Below the pieces are notes generated by a model. It had not been told where the DNA came from. It made no database searches and was given only the letters and a program-made list of their open reading frames with translations. Positions 53,701 through 64,000 of a stretch of 64,000 nt of DNA are shown one piece after another. The position numbers were made by a program, and so were the translations under genes. The stretch's first letter is position 1; every line of letters begins with the position of its first letter. Source of the stretch: Eudorina sp. 2006-703-Eu-15 (Eukaryota; Chlorophyta; Chlorophyceae; Chlamydomonadales; Volvocaceae); the NCBI GenBank assembly GCA_003117195.1, contig BDSI01000037.1, positions 815,501 to 879,500 on the forward strand. The letters run 5' to 3'.

Positions 53701-56700
53701 TTTGCTCGTGACCACGGTGCCTCAGATCGCCCGCCACTACATAACCACGTGAGAGGAGGATGTGCTGCCGTACCGGCGTCGGATCGACACGTGACCCGTG
53801 GGTCGTGGGCATCACTCTCGTCGACGGACCCGAGGGACGATCCCTCCCAAAGCCCCCAATCAATCCCCAAACTCTCGCCCGGGGGGGATGTCGATCGAAA
53901 CGCGGGCCCCCGTGAGGCCGTTGCTGCTGTGGCGGGCAGGGGTTGTAACACAATCGTTACAAGGGCAGGGGTGGCGCGGTGTCGGGCAGGGTCCCCCTTC
54001 CCCGGGGGTATCCTGGCGTATCCCCACGTTAAAAGTTTAGCACAGACGGATCAGCACGGGACCCGGGACCGACCGCACGTCCCAGTCGATGGGCTCGGCA
54101 AGTGGCATTTGCCTGGTCGCTTTTTCCAGCTTATGCAGGTCAGCCCACACACAGCCACACAGTCACGCACGTGCACGCGGCGGCCGTACACGCACATGGA
54201 GAAGGGGGTCTGCCGGGGTCGACCCGTCGGGACCCACCCACCCGCCCGCCCGCCCTATACGGCACAACCTGCCTCACACGCCATACGCCCAGCTATCTAC
54301 ACACTTCCCATCTCCCCGCCGCAGGTACAAGTTCACGTTCGACATTCTGTCCGCCATTCCCTTCGATTGGCTGTTGGTGGACAGCGTCCAGGCGGCCGGC
54401 GGGTCGCGCACCCTGGTGGCGGGGCTGAGTCTCATCAAGATGGTGCAGCTGGTGGGTGCGCGGCGGCGGGTTGATGACTGGTGCCGTAGCAGGGGGCGGC
54501 GGGGCGGCGGGGCTGGCGGGGCTGCGGGTGGGCCGGTGCCGTAGCAGGGGGCGGCGGGGCGGCGGGGCTGGCGGGGCTGCGGATGGGCCGGTGCCGTAGC
54601 AGGGGGCGGCGGGGCTGGCGGGGCTGCGGGTGGGCCGGTGCCGTAGCAGGGGGCGGCGGGGCGGCGGGGCTGGCGGGGCGGCGGGTGGGCCGGTGCCGTA
54701 GCAGGGGGCGGCGGGGCGGCGGGGCTGGCGGGCTGGAAAACTGGTGGGGGTTCGCGGCGGGCTGATAGCCCGCCCGGGGCCTTGCTTAATTACCGATTCG
54801 CTTGACCTCCTGACCATCTAAAGCCTTATATATCAGCCAAGCCTGTCCGGACACAGCGCTTTGTGTGAGATAGCGCATCAACAAGCACATGCACCTTCCC
54901 CCCGTGGTGCCGCGACGTTAAAGAAACCACAGGAACTGGACAGGTCGCACGCTCCGCCAAATAAATCCGTCGTCAGCTGCCGCACGCCCTCGCTTACCTC
55001 TGTGGCGCTGTGGGTGGTCCGCTGCCGGTGTACCTGTGGCGTGGTGCCCCCCCGGTCCCGCCCCCCCGCACATCGCAACTCACAACTGGGGACCCCGGGG
55101 GACCCTCTGAAACACAAAGCGTGTATACACAATGCGTGCATACCTCCCGCCCGCGCGCCCGCCCTCCCTCCCGCCCGTCGCGGCCCGACAGGTGCGGTTC
55201 TATCGGGTGTTCGAGTTCTTTCAGCAGATGGACTACATGGTCGCGCTGAGTCAGGGCACGCTGCTCGTCGTACGGAACACCACGTACGCCTTCTATGTCA
55301 CGCAGTGAGTGGCGGCTGTGGCAGTGTGTGTGTATGTGTGGTGTGGGGGGCCGGGAGGCCGGGGAGAAGCGAGGGAGGTATGCACGCATTGTGTATACAC
55401 GCTTTGTGTTTCAGTGGGTCCCCCGGGGTCCCCAGTTGTGAGTTGCGATGTGCGGGGGGGCGGGACCGGGGGGGGCGCGGTACAGGGGCGGTACCAGGGG
55501 GGTGGGGGGGCGCGGTACAGGGGCGGTACCGGGGGGGTGGGGGGTTGCGGTACAGGGGCGGTACCGGGGGGTTGCGGTACAGGGGCGGTACCGGGGGGGC
55601 CCCCTGGCTGCTGTTGCAGCTGCCTGCGGCTCGTCCCACACCGCACACGCCGGCCTGTGGAGGAACAAGCCCACGCACACCTGCGGTCAGCTCCCGATCT
55701 GATGATCAAGGCAGCGCGGTGCACACGCCCGCTGCTGCTCGGAAGTAAAAGCCTTACAAAAAAACACTCCCCTGCTGGTCACTTACGGTATTATTGTCAT
55801 CCTGCTAAAACCTGAACGAAGGTTGCGGGGAACGAAGGTTGCAGGGGACGCTGAAGACAGAGTTGAGAAGGGGGCCGATCGCTGGCACACTTGACGTGCT
55901 CGTCCACTGCCGTACTTTCACTCTCATGTGCCCGCCATCCCTCAAAACTTAACGCGAATGAATGGCCACGCGCGCGGCCGCCGCGGCCCGCGCCCCGCCC
56001 GCAGCTGGTCCGCGTGCGCGCTCTACCTGATTGCGACCGTGGAGGGCTACTCGCCGGAATCCTGGGTGGGCCGCAACGCGGACCGGTTCATCGGCCGGCC
56101 CGTGTACGAGAAGTACCTGCTGTCGCTGTACTTCAGCGTCAGCGCCTTCACGGGGTTGGGCGACGGCGCGCTCTTCGCCACAGCCGTTCCTGAGGTGGCC
56201 TTCATGATCGTCTACCTGTGAGTGTGTCTGTCTGTCCGTCTTATTATTAAGGATATAACAGTGGACCCGCGGGTCATCGGTGACCGTGAATCTGTTTATC
56301 TGTTAACACAATGCCGTGCGGTTACACAATGGGTGGTGTTGCAGTTACCCCCGCGGGTACTGTTTGCTGCTGCCGTGCGTGCGCACCGAGTGAACAGTGA
56401 AGTCGCCGTACTAATGCAGCCATAGCCTTGCTTGGTTGCGTGATGCACACTACTTGCACAAATATGTTTTTCCCGGCGGCTCGCTCCCATTCGCTGCCTC
56501 CCACGCACGCAACGACAACGATTTGAGAATCTATCCGCGCGTTGCGGACGGAGCTCTTGCATTCAGTGAGGATTCCTCGCACCCCTCCGCCCCTTTCCCC
56601 TCCTTTCTCCCTGGACGCCGCCCGCCCTCCCTCCCTCCCTGGCCCCCCCCCCTCCCCCCAGCCTGTTCAACCTGTTCCTCGGCGCCTACATCCTGGGTAC

Positions 56701-59700
56701 CGTGACCATGCTGGTGGTCAAGGGGGACGAGCGCAGCAAGGCCTTCAGGGACCGGATGCACTCGCTGGCGGAGTTCAGCAAGAACAACGAACTGCCACAC
56801 GTGAGTGTCGTACACTGTGCCACACTGCCCCGTATGTATGTCGTACCGCCAGCACGGGGCCGTGATCATGCGGCGTACCCCGCCCGCCCGCGGGATCCTT
56901 GCTTGCAGCCGCTCCAGGCTGACGCGCGCGCGCGCGCGTGTGCATCTCCTCGCTCCGGAGAATGCAGAGATACGCAGAACCTCTCGCTCCAGCTAGGTGC
57001 ACACAAAACCTGTCAGCTGTCACGCAACCTGTATCGCACCGCCACGTAGTACACGCAGCATGCACAGGCAGCCGTACGTACACGCTGTGCAGGAGTTGGA
57101 TTCGTTGCGCGGTTGCGGTACCGCACATTACCGAGCACGCATGCACGCTGTCAGTATTATTGCGGCACCGGCGGCGGAGATCTTCGCGCCTGCGCGCCCG
57201 CGTGCTCCAGGAGCTCTAGCTAGCTGGCGTTTTGGACCCTGCCGCTCGCTCAACCCCACTCCACGCTCCACACCACCACCATCCGGCGGAGACTCCATTC
57301 GATGCATGCATGCATGCATGCATGGACCCCTGCCTGAGTTGATTGCCGTGGATTGCCCCGCCCCGCCCCGTGCGTACGACGCCCGCAGGACCTCCGCGAA
57401 GCCATGCAGGAACACCTCGAGGTCACCTTCCGCACCGACGAGGCCTCCGACGAGCAGGTCCTGGGCATCTACCCCACCGCCATCCGCCGCAAGGTGCTGC
57501 GCCACCTGTACCTGGCGCCCGTCCGCAACTGCTACCTCTTCAAGGGCTGCAAGGCGCGCTTCCTGGACGCCTTCCTCACCTCGGCGCACGTGGAGCTGTT
57601 CATGCCGTCCGTCCACATCGTCACGGAGGGGGACCACGTGAGCGAGCTGCACGTCATCATCTCGGGCGAGGTCAGCGTGTCGCAGCACAAGCTCAACATG
57701 AAGGCGGCGAGCAACGCGCACCTAACGAGCTCCATGTCGCTCAACATGAGCTTGATGGACAGCTCTATGCGGGGCGGGCCGTACGAGGGCTCGATGCGGG
57801 CCAGCAGCGCCGACATCTTCGGCCGGACGTTGTCAGGTGTGTACAGATAAGAGACCCGCCCGACCCAAACCAAGCACCAATATGCTTAGCCCTACCATGT
57901 TAACCTGCGAAATGGAAAACATCAACACAGCACGATGTCAGGGGTGTGTGTGTGGGGGGGGGGAGTGTCGGGGGGTGCAAGCACGCACATAAGAGCTCTG
58001 CTGTAACGTTCATTCATTCATAGGAGCTCTGTTAAGGTCAGTTCTTGGGTGTCCCCCCCTCTCCCCCCGGCATACCTGGCTGACCACTGCCCCACAGGCG
58101 ACGGGCAGGAGAGCCGCTTCGAGGGCGCGACGCTGTCTGAGGTCCCTTTCTTCACAGGTATGGCTGTGTGGATTCCATCACAGATGCGCTTCCTTGGCGT
58201 GATGATGCGTGCGGGGCCTTGCCTAGGATCGCCTGGGAGGAAGCACATCCGCTCGGTTCGCAACAGCTACGGTAGCGGTGATCGGCACTTCCCTGGACCG
58301 GCTGTCAGTCATCGGCACTTCCCTGGACCGGCTGTCAGTCAGGTGGGGTCCACTGCGGTCCACTGAATTCATCGCTTCAACCCGCTGATCCCTTGTCGGG
58401 GTCCGCAGTAACGAACGTTCTCTCACTCACGCCCCTTTCCCCGCCCTTCCCCCGCCCGCGCGCCCACAGACGTGCCCGCTTTCGAGTCCGCCGTGTCCAC
58501 CACGGTGGTGCGCCTGCTGAGCATCACCAAGGCCGCCTGGGAGCTGCTGGTGGAGCAGTTCCCGCAGCAGACCCGGCAGGTGCTCAACAACCTGCAGCGG
58601 CGGCAAGAGGAGGACCTGCAGTCCATGCTGCAGGCCGCGGCCTTCAACTCCCAGCTGACCACCGAGCAGCTCGAAACCGCCCTCACGCTCCTCAAGGCGG
58701 AAGACGGTCTGGAGACCCTGGACCGGGACCTGGTGGCGGATACCCGAGGTGTGGGGCTGTGGGGCTGTGTGGGGGGTTGCGGCCGCCGCTTACGTGTGTT
58801 TAGAAACGAAACCCGCCCGACCGCTTACGTGCGTACATGTTGTACAGTTGTTGTGTCGAGTGCGTACAACACAACAACAGTACACTGATTATGGGGTTTG
58901 TAACTGTTGCAAGGTGGACCCGATTATGTGGTCCATCCGGGTCAGTGGGGATTGTTTCAGTAAATTTGGCTTTCGGGGCGGTTCGCAATCCGACCCGACC
59001 ATGGTGGAACAGCGGAAGTGCGCCGCCACTCGCCGTGTGGGCTGTGTTCGCACAGGAAAGCGAATAAAGAATCGTCAGGAAGGCATGGGGGGCCATCGGC
59101 GCCACGCCGCACTGCCAGCTGGGGTGACATTTTGGCCGGCAGGCAAGGCGCCCCAGCGACTCTCCAACACTCTTAAGGAGTATCGTAGCCGCCGTACAAG
59201 GTCAGGTGGGGCGGTTACTAGCCGGGTAGATACGTACATAGCCCGTTCCCCAAACAAACCGCTGCCGACCGCGCACGTCGCGCCACCGCACACCCACGCA
59301 CACCCCTCTCCCTCCCGCCCGCCTTCGCCCGCAGCCGCCCTGACCCAAGCCCAGATGGACCAGCTGATGCGACTGGACGACATCCGCTCCCTGGTGCGAG
59401 CGCACGTGCACAAGGTGGACCAGACACGCACCTACAACTTCCTGGCCTACGCCTCCCGGGGCGACATCGAGCTGCTTCGCACCATGCTCAACCAGGGCAC
59501 CAGCCCCAACTCCATGGACTACGATGGCCGCACGGGCCTGATGCTCGCGAGCGGCGCAGGACACACGGTACAGTACGGTATAGTACGGTACTGTACGGTA
59601 TCCAAAGAGCAAAGAACATGAGTCCCAGAACGAATCCGGGCGAGGTGCGGGGCAGCCAGGGGGTTACCGCACAGCGCAACCAGCGGCTGGGCAGTGCCGG

Positions 59701-62700
59701 CCTCTGGTTGCCGTCTAGGGATTTTTCGCTTTGAGCCCGAGGACCCGAGGACCACTGCGGTCGGCACCGGGTAGCGCACGTGTGTTCCCGCGCGGGTCTT
59801 GCTTGGCGGAGCAGCAGTAGTGGTAATGGTAACAGTAATGGTTGCAGATCTGCTTAAGGCGGGCATGTACCGGTTCCTACCGGGGGGGAGTCAGCTGAAG
59901 CTGCGGGTCACGGAGCAGGGAGTAGCTAGCTGGGCTCGGATTCGCGTTGCCTAGAGAGAGCCCTGGCTTGATCCCCCGCCTCACCTGGCGCTGACCCGCT
60001 CTGTCTGGCTGACTTGGAACCATGTGTGCAGGAAGCGATTCGGCTGCTGCTGGATCATGGAGCCACCCTGGATCAAGTCGAGTGAGTGGTGGTCATGGTG
60101 GGGCGGGGGCGGGTGGGGAGCGGCCGGGGGTTCCTGCAGTCACGCACGCAACCGTGGGCGTGCGAGACAGGTAAATTAAAAGTGGCAAAGGGCGTGCTGG
60201 ACGCTATTTTCAGCCTGCAGGTTGCAACGCAACCTCTGCACGAGACGCATGGCACTGATTCCGGTAAACCTTGGTCCTCTGGGTGAGGCGCGACAGGCGG
60301 ACCGTGCGTTGAATTCGTATTACAGATTTCCGCTTGCAGTGGGGTCGCACCCACTGGGCGCGCAAGCACGCCAAGACACATCGCAGCATGCACACCGCGT
60401 GACCTAACGCCTTCTCGCCTTGCCTGCAGCAATATGGGCACCTCGGCTCTGTCGGAGGCCTGCAAGGCAGGAAACGATCAAGCCATCGACCTGCTGCTGT
60501 CATACGGCGCCACGTGAGTGGAGGTTTTGGGTTCCCGGCGGTGTAAGGAAATGTCGGTCGCAATTGAAACAGAACTCAAATTTTCGGCAGGTCAGAAGTT
60601 ATTATCCGCTTTGCAAAACAGTAGAATGTAGCTTCGGCAATCCAAGGGTCTTGGCCCTTGCCGTATACCGATGCATTTGACTTTTCCGGACGCTCAGCGA
60701 CAATTCCTGCAGGCATTATGAGATACGCGCAAGCATTCCAGCTAAATCTATGTAATCAACAAGGGCAGCACAATACGGTCGTTTAGGCAATTATGAATTA
60801 CCCTTGGTTTAGATTTATTGGACAAGGGCGGGCCGCAGCATTACGGCCATTTGTAGATTGTACAAATTTTTGTTACTAGAAACAAGTTACAGCAGCCGAA
60901 CCGGGCACCAAGGCTGTTGGCCGTAGCAACCATGTGGATCGTTGCGATGCACCCTATCTGGTCATTGCCAACACCCTGGCCCCACGTCACACTACGCCAG
61001 GCTGAACATGGATCCTATGGCCATCGCCGGTATCATGTGCACGGCCGTGTACGATGGCGACCTGGTCAAACTGCGTCGCATGCTCCGCGCCGGCGCCCCG
61101 CCCGACTCGTGCGACTACGACAAGCGCTCCGCGCTGCACATCGCGGGCGCGGAGGGCAACCTGATGGCCGTCAAGCTGCTGGTCGAGGAGGGCGGCGCGG
61201 ACCCCAACTTCCAGGACAGGTGGGGCAACACCGCGCTGGACGAGGCGCGGCGCGTGGGCGCGCGGCCGGTGGTGTCCTACCTGGAGAGCCTCGCGTCCGC
61301 TGACTCCAAGAAGGACAGCGATGCCAAATGGCGACGCAAGTTGCAGACGGACTTCTTCGAGGCGTGCATGCATGCCGACATGGACCGCCTCAACAGCATC
61401 CTGGCGGACTCGCGGCCGCCCTGCCCCAACACCGCCTTTATGATTGCCGCCTCAGAGGGCCAGTTGGTGAGTCCGTGTCGTGAGGCGGTGCCTGGGTCCG
61501 GTCCTGGGCTGTGGATTTGGATCTGGGTCCGAGACTAAATTTGACTGGGGCCTCGCCTTCAGTAGTATTTCCGCACGTTCTTTTGAGGTCCTGGGGTCTC
61601 CCGGGTCTCCTCGACAATGTCCGCCCGAGAGAATCTGTTGCTTGCGCGACGGCACCCACTTGCACCTACGCCCCGCGAGTTGCCAACCCCTGTCCTCCGC
61701 CGTGCCCTCTTTCCATGACTCCGGCGGCTGGCAGCCTGCGGTGGACGCCCTCTGCAAGTTCACCAACGGCCTGGTTCTGGAGCGCGTGGGCCGCGTGGCG
61801 TTGGTGGACGCGGCCGACGTGGGCCACGTGGCGGTGGTCCGGGCGCTGCGCCGCCTGGGCGTCCAGCTGGCTGACCCCCGGGACCCCGCTCTGCTGGTGC
61901 TGCTGGAGACGGCGGTCATGAAGCAGGACCTGCGCGTGGTCGTGTCGCTGTTGGAGGCGGGGGTGCTGGTGACGCCCCCGGGGCCGGGGGAGTTGGCCTC
62001 GACCACGTCAGTGGGCGGCGGCGGCGGCGCCTCCGCGCCGGGGTTACGCGGCCAGGCCACCGGGGCCCCCAGCACGGTGCTGCACGTCGCGGCGGCCACC
62101 GGCAACTTGGATCTCGTGAGTGCTGGCGAGGCGAGCGCAACCTGTGGGCAGAGGGCGACCCGGGGCGGAGGGGGCGGAGGTGGCGGAGGTGGCGGGGGGG
62201 CGGGGACAGCGGTGTCTTCGTGTGCGGCGACGCAGGTGAACACAGGTGAGTGGAGCCCACCACCCGCCCGTCCCATCCTCCTGAACGCACGGCCCACGTC
62301 AAGCGCAAAATGCACCAGACGCATCATCATCATCATCATTATCACTGCCAACGCCTCAGCAGCAAGCAAGGCTGCGACCTGCACGAGTCTCTGGTTTGCA
62401 AAGCGCGGACTCTAGGTACCCGGGTAGCGACTCGTTAAACCGTTCTCGTTAAACCGCCAACGGCGGCGGCGGTTAACTTGACACCGCCCCGCACCCGGCC
62501 TGGTCCGTCCCGTCCCGTGCCCGCAGTGCCGCCTCCTGGTGGAGCTCGGCGGCGCCTCGCCCGTGGCCCTCAACCCCGAGGGCGTCACCCCCGCCGTCGT
62601 GGCGGATCGCATCGCCACTGTGCAGGGCGGCAACGCGGCTTTCCGGGTGGTGACCGATTACTTGCGCTGGGCCGCGGGCCAGGGCTTGCGCGTCAACGCC

Positions 62701-63822
62701 GGCGTGGCGGCGGCCAAGCACGGGCCGCTGCCGGACGTGACTTCGGCCAACTCGCCGCTGACGATGGAGGAGGCGGAGAGCGGCGCGGGTAGCAGCACGA
62801 CCCCGAGCTTGACGGCGACGCTGTCGGTGCCGCCTTTGTCCCAGACGACCAGCACGCCGAAAACTTGTGAGCAGATGGGGTGCGGGGTGGTGCTGGAGAT
62901 AGGGTGCGGGGTGCTGGATTCGTGTGCACCCTAAGTGAGGATTGCAGGCTCAAGGGTGACGAGGAATGGGGACCGAGCTCGAAACCCCGAGGGTGGGCAT
63001 CCCCTGCCGTGCTCGGCAGCCGCGGCGGGAAGCCGCCGGTGTGATGCCTGCACCGAGCATGCACACACATCACAACGCGTAGGGCTCCTCGTTAAACACA
63101 CACAGAGCAGGGGTTTACATGCACCACAGCTGTGTGACATCACAAGTACTTCCATGACAACTCACCTACACACATATGACGTGTGGGCACTCATGCACAC
63201 GAAATGAATTTTTGCATAATGAGCTAATACGATTGCGTCACAATTGTAGAGATATCGTTGTCCATATTGAACGAGCGCCAGGGAGCCTTGGCCCGGGCGA
63301 ACCAGGACACAGCACGGGGGAGGAGGCCGTGCTGTGTCGTCCATACACACCCCGACTGGCTCAAGCCAGCAGGGCAGTCAGGACAAGGAACCGAGCACCC
63401 CGCCGGAACCGAGCTACCTGACGGCGCCCCGACGGTTGCGCCAGGAGACAAACCCAAACAGCAAGGCCCGCCGTTGACGGCCCTGCCTGTCATTTCCTCA
63501 TCCCTGCATCGCCGCACGCCCTGCCGCACCCACCTCCCGTGCTGTCACACCTCCCTTCCGGACTCTCCCTTTCCCTCCCTCCCTCCCTCCCAACCCCTCC
63601 CAACCTCTTGCCAACCCGTGCCGCCGCTTCCCCCGGCAGCTTCTGTCAAGGCCACCGACTCCCAGTCCTCCCAGTCCATGGAGAGATCCGGCAGCGTCCA
63701 CCTCGGCTCCTTCCACGCCACCTCCTTCAACCACCATCCGCACGGCCGCGTGCACCTCGAAGCGAAGAGCCACCAGCTGTCCACGCTGCGCATGTTGGCG
63801 CAGGCGCCGGTGTCCGCAGAGG
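50722..63822 (+). CDS. Plant-type voltage-gated cation (K+-like) channel with CNBD and ankyrin repeats, 3' end beyond window
   Basis: Exons in continuous phase: 50722-50856 (possible ATG 50758), 51522-51670, 52621-52716 (S1), 53198-53244, 53640-53748 (S2), 54325-54451 (S3), 55192-55304 (S4-S5), 56005-56217 (pore), 56662-56800 (S6), 57389-57836 (cyclic-nucleotide-binding-like), 58098-58157, 58470-58748, 59335-59567, 60032-60081, 60430-60513, 61001-61466 (ankyrin repeats), 61735-62115, 62527-62866, 63640-63822. About 1217 residues so far. Key words: WFTFVVFVTLVSGWVQPLD, ILSAIPFDWLL, FYRVFEFFQQMDYMVAL, YFSVSAFTGLGDGALF, LYLAPVRNCYLFKGC, VTEGDHVSELHVIISGEVSV, DIELLRTMLNQGTSPNSMDY and DLLLSYGAT. 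The layout matches Shaker-like plant channels of the AKT/KAT group. Odd points: the filter is GLGDG instead of GYGD and the pore helix looks two residues short. S4 has few basic residues. Confidence 0.9.
54481..54735. repeat. GC-rich minisatellite of about 50-65 bp units, intronic
   Basis: GGTGCCGTAGCAGGGGGCGG begins repeated units in the intron after exon 54325-54451. Confidence 0.9.
55047..55475. repeat. Inverted repeat with arms of about 102 bp around a channel exon
   Basis: Left arm 55047-55148 and right arm 55373-55475 are complementary with about one mismatch (words CACAACTGGGGACCCCGGGG, CACAAAGCGTGTATACACAA). The 224-bp spacer holds the whole exon 55192-55304. Confidence 0.95.
55470..55605. 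repeat. G-rich tandem repeat in channel intron
   Basis: GCGGTACAGGGGCGGTACC recurs about four times with variable G-run spacers, directly after the right arm of the inverted repeat. Confidence 0.85.
57303..57322. repeat. (CATG)n microsatellite
   Basis: About five CATG units in the intron before the CNBD exon. Confidence 0.9.
58281..58340. repeat. 30-bp perfect tandem duplication
   Basis: ATCGGCACTTCCCTGGACCG begins both copies, 58281-58310 and 58311-58340, in a channel intron. Confidence 0.95.
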
Positions 63823-64000
63823 GTGGGTGCTGCAGCGCGGAGCGCGTTCGGGCCAGTGGTGGGGTACCGCTGACCGGAAGCACCGGCGCTGCCGTCGGGG
63901 CATTCCCGCCTTCGTTGAGGTTGGGTGATGGGTCCCGGGGGCACCGGAGGTCCCGGGCGGAAACGGGAGGGGGCGCGGGGCCACGCCATAACAGCTGCTG

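Noticed and set aside
59202..59866. Minus-strand frames opposite the ankyrin exon
   Set aside because: Shadows of GC-rich coding exons; the plus strand has splice phase and ankyrin motifs.
61480..61734. Extension of the 61735 exon upstream to 61480
   Set aside because: The frame is open, but the acceptor GGCTGGCAG before 61735 restores phase 0 with the previous exon, and the upstream part is not protein-like.

Overview
The window looks like nuclear DNA of a chlorophyte green alga, most likely a Chlamydomonadales/volvocine type. It is GC-rich, with many short exons split by GT-AG introns (donors mostly GTGAGT/GTGAGC, acceptors CGCAG), abundant minisatellites and CA tracts, and plant-type genes. 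All gene models were read by eye from splice signals and phase continuity; nothing was searched or aligned by computer.

Layout: 1-12777 is the edge of a 129-bp satellite array (about 99 units) whose unit carries a splice-donor-like word, a branch-point-like word and an acceptor-like word. A 97-bp triple repeat (12812-13102) and a pol III/tRNA-like element (about 13973) follow. From 14.5 to 38.6 kb there are three copies (A 14532-19524, B 22747-27179, C 33348-37821) of one multi-exon gene. It encodes a restriction-endonuclease-like domain followed by a divergent kinase with HGD...N and DFDWAG motifs, the architecture of Crinkler (CRN/'CR') effector-type proteins. The body of the gene is nearly identical between copies, but the first exon (a small helical, SAM-like header) differs in each. 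A carries lesions; B and C can be modelled intact. C is a mosaic of B-like and A-like sequence and lies between inverted repeats, like the cargo of a DNA transposon. A Harbinger-like element and a MITE-like element lie beside it.

Broken host genes surround the cluster. The N-terminal part of a radical-SAM protein (minus, 20.2-21.3 kb) has a stop codon at a conserved site. The C-terminal part of a protein of the same family lies at 40.2-40.9 kb (minus). A frameshifted, truncated ATG1-like kinase lies at 38.7-39.5 kb.

From 42.7 kb the window becomes ordinary. A PGM2-type phosphohexomutase/phosphopentomutase gene (minus, 42685-49881) diverges from a large voltage-gated cation-channel gene (plus, from about 50.7 kb and running off the right end). 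The channel has six transmembrane segments, a GLGDG filter, a cyclic-nucleotide-binding domain and ankyrin repeats. One of its exons (55192-55304) sits between about 100-bp inverted repeats. The main biological story is a young, transposon-associated array of nuclease-kinase genes that expanded between a satellite block and housekeeping genes, breaking neighbours as it grew.
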